Of a stretch of 64,000 nt of DNA, positions 60,212 through 64,000 are shown one piece after another. The DNA comes from Rhodoglobus vestalii (GTDB taxonomy: Bacteria > Actinomycetota > Actinomycetes > Actinomycetales > Microbacteriaceae). The notes below the pieces were generated by a model. That model had not been told where the DNA came from. It worked only from the letters and a program-made list of their open reading frames with translations, and did not search any database. Where the stretch lies: positions 1,488,001-1,552,000 of the forward strand of contig NZ_VFRA01000001.1 of NCBI RefSeq assembly GCF_006788895.1, in the 5' to 3' direction. The translations under genes were made by a program, and so were the position numbers. Within the stretch, counting starts at the first letter, position 1; each line of letters starts with the position of its first letter.

Positions 60212-60452
60212 TCGTCATCCTTCTTCAGAAAATCGTCGGTCGGACTTCAGTCGTCGCCAGCTATCACTGGTTCTTCGTTGAAGTTCGTGAATGGGGTGCA
60301 ACACGGCTAAGCCTAGGCAGCCACGCCGTCGCACTCTATGGAGATCTAGACGACGCTAGTCAGACAAGCTTGTGATCACCTACCAAGCTGCTCAACGGTG
60401 ATCGTGCGCCTGGTGCGAGGCGCAATCCGGCCTGCCGTCCTAGGCTGGCAGC

Positions 60453-61442
60453 ATGTGGCGCGCAATCGAAGTAACCCAAAACGAGTCCGACCCTAAAGCT
60501 CCGGCCTACGTCGGGCTCTCTGAGCAACTGGATGACAGCGTGCTCATGCACGGCGACGTCACCATTGATGTCGAGTTCTCAAGCCTCAACTACAAAGATG
60601 GCATCGCACTCACGGGCAGGCCCGGCATCGTTCGCGCACCCCGCCTCATCGCCGGCATCGACCTTGTCGGGGTCGTTTCGGCAACCACCGACGATCGTTA
60701 CTCGGTGGGGCAACGTGTGCTCGTGAATGGCTGCGGCCTCAGCGAAACCCATCATGGTGGTTTCGCCGAGCGTGCCCGGGTTCTGGGCGACTGGGTGGTG
60801 CCGGTACCGGCTGGTATTGGCAACCTGCAGGCCGCCGCGATCGGCACCGCAGGCTTCACCGCGATGCTGTCGGTGCTCGCAATCGAGCGCGGTGGAGTCT
60901 CGGGCGAAGTGCTCGTGACGGGTGCCGTCGGCGGGGTGGGGTCGGTGGCAATCGCCTTGCTGGCGCGACTGGGGTTCGAGGTCACGGCATCCACGGGTCG
61001 CACCAGCGAACACGACTACCTGCGAACACTCGGTGCCACGACGATCATCGACCGGGCCGAGCTCAGCGAGGAGCCACGCGCGCTCATGAAGCAGCGCTGG
61101 AATGGTGCGATCGATGCTGTTGGCGGCACAACGCTGGCCTCCGCCATCGCTGCCACTCAGTATGGCGGCACGGTTACCGCGTGCGGCAACGCCCAATCAA
61201 GTGAGCTCCACACGAGCGTGATGCCGTTCATTCTGCGCGGAGTAACCCTCGTCGGCATCAACTCGGTGTTTACTCCGCGAGCGCTGCGCCTTGAGGCCTG
61301 GAGCCGACTCGAACGCGATCTTGACCTCGGCATTCTCGAAGGCGTGACAACAGTGATCGGCCTGAGCGAAACCATCGCCGCGGGCGAAGACATCCTTGCC
61401 GGTCTCGTCCGCGGTCGCACAGTTGTCGACGTGCACGAGTAA
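60453..61442 (+). CDS. MDR-family NADPH oxidoreductase (acrylyl-CoA reductase type)
   Basis: 329 residues. The AcuI/YhdH pattern is clear: VTIDVEFSSLNYKDGIALTG, PRLIAGIDLVGVV, AAAIGTAGFTAMLSV, LVTGAVGGVGSVAIALLA for NADPH and WNGAIDAVGG. There is no catalytic zinc cysteine set. The family reduces acrylyl-CoA or other activated alkenes using NADPH. Single gene. Confidence 0.9.
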   Translation: MWRAIEVTQNESDPKAPAYVGLSEQLDDSVLMHGDVTIDVEFSSLNYKDGIALTGRPGIVRAPRLIAGIDLVGVVSATTDDRYSVGQRVLVNGCGLSETHHGGFAERARVLGDWVVPVPAGIGNLQAAAIGTAGFTAMLSVLAIERGGVSGEVLVTGAVGGVGSVAIALLARLGFEVTASTGRTSEHDYLRTLGATTIIDRAELSEEPRALMKQRWNGAIDAVGGTTLASAIAATQYGGTVTACGNAQSSELHTSVMPFILRGVTLVGINSVFTPRALRLEAWSRLERDLDLGILEGVTTVIGLSETIAAGEDILAGLVRGRTVVDVHE

Positions 61443-61496
61443 CCCGCGGCCACCACCCGCAACCACGACCACGAGGCACGGTCGGCAGGCGAAAAC

Positions 61497-61531
61497 GGCG
61501 GGGGGAACCGACCCGATCGGTCCGCCCCGCC
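61497..61531 (-). terminator. Rho-independent terminator for the LPXTG gene
   Basis: Imperfect hairpin with GGCGGGG (61497-61503) pairing CCCCGCC (61525-61531) and inner ACCGA/TCGGT, followed on the minus strand by GTTTT. It lies 10 bp after the stop of the surface-protein gene. Confidence 0.7.
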
Positions 61532-61540
61532 TCGCCGTTC

Positions 61541-64000
61541 CTAAACTTGGCGGCGACGACGCAGCATAAGCAGCAACGCCCCGATAAGAATTGCCGTCAC
61601 TCCAACCACCGAGAGGGCGTTTATGCCCTGCGCTCCGGTGAAGGGGAGCAGCGTCGGTGAGTAGGTGTTCACAAGTCCCGCACGTTGCAGGGTGGGCACA
61701 TCATCGCTTGCCCGTGAGGTTGCTGCCACATCAACCGTTTGTGGGCCGTTGCGTTCTTGTTCCCCAAACCAGCCAAGCACACCGTCTTCGGTGACCACGC
61801 AGCGCGCACCCTCGGGGATTGAGTCGATCCGCGCTTCATAGTTGGAGGCGGCGTCTAGGGTCAGCGCACCAGCGCTGCCCATATCGATGCGCGCGCCCAT
61901 GATTGTGCAGGCCACTGATGCCGTAACCGAGCTTGGCGCACGATCGACCTGTGAGCCGGTCATCAGTTTGCTGATCCCCAGCGACCCTGCTGCGAGGTGA
62001 ACTCCGGCCTTGATTGGTTCTTCTGGTGACGGTGGGTTCGCACCGGCAACATAGGTGGGGTAGTAGCCGAATGAGCTCCACGCACGCACGTTCTCGAATG
62101 GCACAGTAACCGGTGCCCTTCCGTCGCCGGCGGTGATGCTCGGCACATTCGTCGAGGTGTATCTAACATTCAGAACGGATGCCGGCGGCAAGACTGCGGA
62201 TGGCAGTGCACTGAAATCAAATACCGTCTTGATTCCGGTGACTTGCCCTTGGGTACCCGCTACCAGCGCCGACGATGGTTTCCACTCGTTGACCGCACAC
62301 GGTGTCATTGAGGGGTAAATGTCGTTGGTGCAGACGGTGGCGGCGGTGGTGAAATACCACTCGAATCCGATTCCTGACACCTCGCTACTGAAGGTGACGT
62401 CGCCGTTGAAGCGAGGGGTGTAGATGGAGTCTCGTGCTGACGGGTCCACCACTCCTTGGTCGCCGAGCTTCGGCAGAATGTCAATTGCTGACAGTGTTGT
62501 GGAGCCGATTGTTCCGCCGTTGATCAGTTGAAGCTTCCACTGATCGGTTGCACCGATGGAGCTGTCTGCAGCACAGGGGTAACGGTAGTAGCCGTCGGCA
62601 TCCGGGTTGCAGGTGAGCGCGGAGTTGCGCGTATTGGTCGCCGTGCCCAGGGTCGACTTGACTCCCTTGAAGGCGGAGAATGAGCCTATCGAGAGCACGG
62701 TGACCACGTTGTCGGTGGCACACGTGTTTCCTGTGAGTACGGCGGTTCGACCGTTGGCATTGTTGAGGGCGGTGCAGGCTGCAACCTGGCGGTCATTGGT
62801 GAACTGCAAACCGTTCACGCCTACGGTGCCGGCGGCAAGGCCTGGCTTCACTTCAAGTTTCACGGTTACCGTGTACGTCTCACCCGGAGCTAGTTGCGAC
62901 CCGGGTGGGAAGCTGAAGACAATGCTCTGTGTTGCGGGATCATACGTGCGCGTGATGAGCGCAGCATCAACGGTCATTGTTCCACCGGCCGTTGTCGAAT
63001 AAATCGGAACATCGGATGCCACGAATCGGAGTGAACCGTCAGCGGGAAGCTTGTCGGTGATGATCGGATTCACGAGGAAGCCGGTTCCGGTGTTGCGCAC
63101 TTTCAAACTGAACGGAATCTCTTTGCCCGCAGCGGTTTGACCAATGCTGGTTTTCTCGACGGCAACTTGGGCCGTTCCTGAGCTGAGGTCGAATGTGTCG
63201 CTCGCCGTCGCGGTGTCAGAAAGGTCGTCGTACGTGATCCTTGAGGTCTCGGTGTTTGAGACACGACCGGGCACCGTCTCACCGGGCATGGCGGTAGCAT
63301 TCGCGGAGGAGGTGACCGGGCCAGATCCGTCGCGCAGTGTGCTCCGCAAGGCTGCGACGAAACGCAAGTTAATGACGTCGTTGGTTCCAGTGAACACTGC
63401 CCCGTCACTTCGAGTGAATGTTGCACGAATTCCTTCAACCAGAGCAAGGTTCACCCCGGCAGGGATTGCTGCGGCGGCGCTGGTTGTTGGTCCAGCTGTG
63501 ATCCAGATACCACCGACTTTTGCTTCGATCTCCACTTGGTCAGATCCGGTTGGCATGGTCGGAATCACGGCAGAGACTGCGGTGAAGGCGTTGAAGAACG
63601 TTACTGAATCATCGGTGATCGAGAGAGTCTTGGGTGACACCGTGCCGGTCGAACGAACCCGCATGTTCACTGTCACGTTTGTGGACGCTGCGGCAATCAG
63701 GGCACTGGCGGGGGTGACGTCCTTCCGGGTAGCGACATCCACAAAGCCCTCGCGAAGTCCCAGCGATCGGCTGGCGATGTCTTGGCTATAGATCGTGGGG
63801 TACAGAACGTTGTCTTTTACTCCCACGAGCACCGAGTTGGGTACGATGCCAACGGCCATGGCTTGGCCGGAGCTCCTCTCCATCACCCGAAGCTGCGTGC
63901 GAAGAGTCACGGTTGCTTGAGTACTCGGGGTGATCGTTCCGCCATCGGCAGCTTCTCCCAAGAACAGCGTGGTGACGCCGATTACGTCCGTCAGTTGTGC
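61541..64000 (-). CDS. LPXTG cell-wall-anchored surface protein (5' end outside window)
   Basis: At least 819 codons, open to the window edge with no upstream stop, so the N-terminus and signal peptide are missing. The C-terminus is a sortase signal: LLPFTGAQGI, hydrophobic ALSVVGVTAILIGALLLML and RRRRQV. Before it is a DUF5979-like repeat (VVTEDGVLGWFGEQERNGPQ region). The middle holds DUF11-type repeats (VEKTSIGQTAAGKEIPFSLK, then NPIITDKLPADGSLRF), common in long actinobacterial adhesins. It would be displayed on the wall as an adhesin or structural protein; ligand unknown. Confidence 0.88.
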   Translation of the reverse strand, partial: AQLTDVIGVTTLFLGEAADGGTITPSTQATVTLRTQLRVMERSSGQAMAVGIVPNSVLVGVKDNVLYPTIYSQDIASRSLGLREGFVDVATRKDVTPASALIAAASTNVTVNMRVRSTGTVSPKTLSITDDSVTFFNAFTAVSAVIPTMPTGSDQVEIEAKVGGIWITAGPTTSAAAAIPAGVNLALVEGIRATFTRSDGAVFTGTNDVINLRFVAALRSTLRDGSGPVTSSANATAMPGETVPGRVSNTETSRITYDDLSDTATASDTFDLSSGTAQVAVEKTSIGQTAAGKEIPFSLKVRNTGTGFLVNPIITDKLPADGSLRFVASDVPIYSTTAGGTMTVDAALITRTYDPATQSIVFSFPPGSQLAPGETYTVTVKLEVKPGLAAGTVGVNGLQFTNDRQVAACTALNNANGRTAVLTGNTCATDNVVTVLSIGSFSAFKGVKSTLGTATNTRNSALTCNPDADGYYRYPCAADSSIGATDQWKLQLINGGTIGSTTLSAIDILPKLGDQGVVDPSARDSIYTPRFNGDVTFSSEVSGIGFEWYFTTAATVCTNDIYPSMTPCAVNEWKPSSALVAGTQGQVTGIKTVFDFSALPSAVLPPASVLNVRYTSTNVPSITAGDGRAPVTVPFENVRAWSSFGYYPTYVAGANPPSPEEPIKAGVHLAAGSLGISKLMTGSQVDRAPSSVTASVACTIMGARIDMGSAGALTLDAASNYEARIDSIPEGARCVVTEDGVLGWFGEQERNGPQTVDVAATSRASDDVPTLQRAGLVNTYSPTLLPFTGAQGINALSVVGVTAILIGALLLMLRRRRQV

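Noticed and set aside
1..64000. CRISPR arrays, rRNA or tRNA genes
   Set aside because: No regularly spaced repeats and no recognisable tRNA or rRNA sequence were seen by eye; short tRNAs could be missed without a covariance search.

Overview
The window is high-GC actinobacterial DNA, most likely from a member of the Microbacteriaceae. The evidence is the gene set: a fused PutA without a DNA-binding domain, a 6-phosphofructokinase of the Gly104/Lys124 actinobacterial type, a GAGAGCGCTCTC operator of the actinobacterial LacI/CebR kind, an LPXTG surface protein, many short lipoproteins and frequent ATGA gene overlaps. The genus is not resolved. No rRNA, tRNA, CRISPR array or phage structural gene was recognised by eye.

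Layout. 0-10 kb is accessory: a P-loop kinase, a GNAT enzyme, a three-gene lipoprotein/membrane operon, a YefM-type antitoxin followed by a collapsed RelE/RHH gene and a BrnT-like toxin, a MerR-controlled thioredoxin-like/MerA-like pair, TetR/SDR, PadR/DUF2812, and six copies of a GTCTC/GAGAC palindrome in the gene gaps. 10-17 kb is metabolic: GntR regulator, aldo-keto reductase, PutA with a divergent LysR, thioesterase, EEP-family hydrolase. 17.3-46.8 kb is a dense defence and genome-maintenance region. In order it holds a TM0106-type nuclease-helicase; an AbiE-like pair translationally coupled to a UvrD/PD-(D/E)XK helicase; a DUF4209-like gene with an HEPN-type RNDVAH motif at the end of a type III restriction-modification operon; the res gene of that operon broken by an IS481-family element; a DUF1643 gene; an NrtR-type regulator divergent from an ARPP-1, HD-hydrolase and ADP-ribosylglycohydrolase-phosphatase operon; a complete type I Wadjet system (jetABCD); and a second BrnT-like toxin/RHH antitoxin pair. 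46.9-64 kb returns to housekeeping and carbon metabolism: DNA glycosylase, a LacI-regulated beta-glucoside uptake operon, trhO, pfkA, an FMN-dependent alpha-hydroxy acid dehydrogenase, a PucR regulator, an amino-acid-type binding lipoprotein, an acrylyl-CoA-reductase-like MDR enzyme and the C-terminal part of an LPFTG cell-wall protein cut by the window edge.

How parts work together. The type III methylase is probably an orphan now: removing the 1053-bp IS plus one 6-bp target duplication restores a single 1027-codon res frame, so the insertion looks recent. The NrtR pair shares two matching 20-bp operators with the ARPP-1 operon, which points to an ADP-ribose-sensing switch controlling an ADP-ribose/phosphate-processing pathway. 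The Wadjet genes overlap by ATGA at every junction and look intact. The binding protein, two permeases, beta-glucosidase and LacI repressor form one minus-strand transcription unit from a single TTGACA/TAACGT promoter bracketed by two operators.
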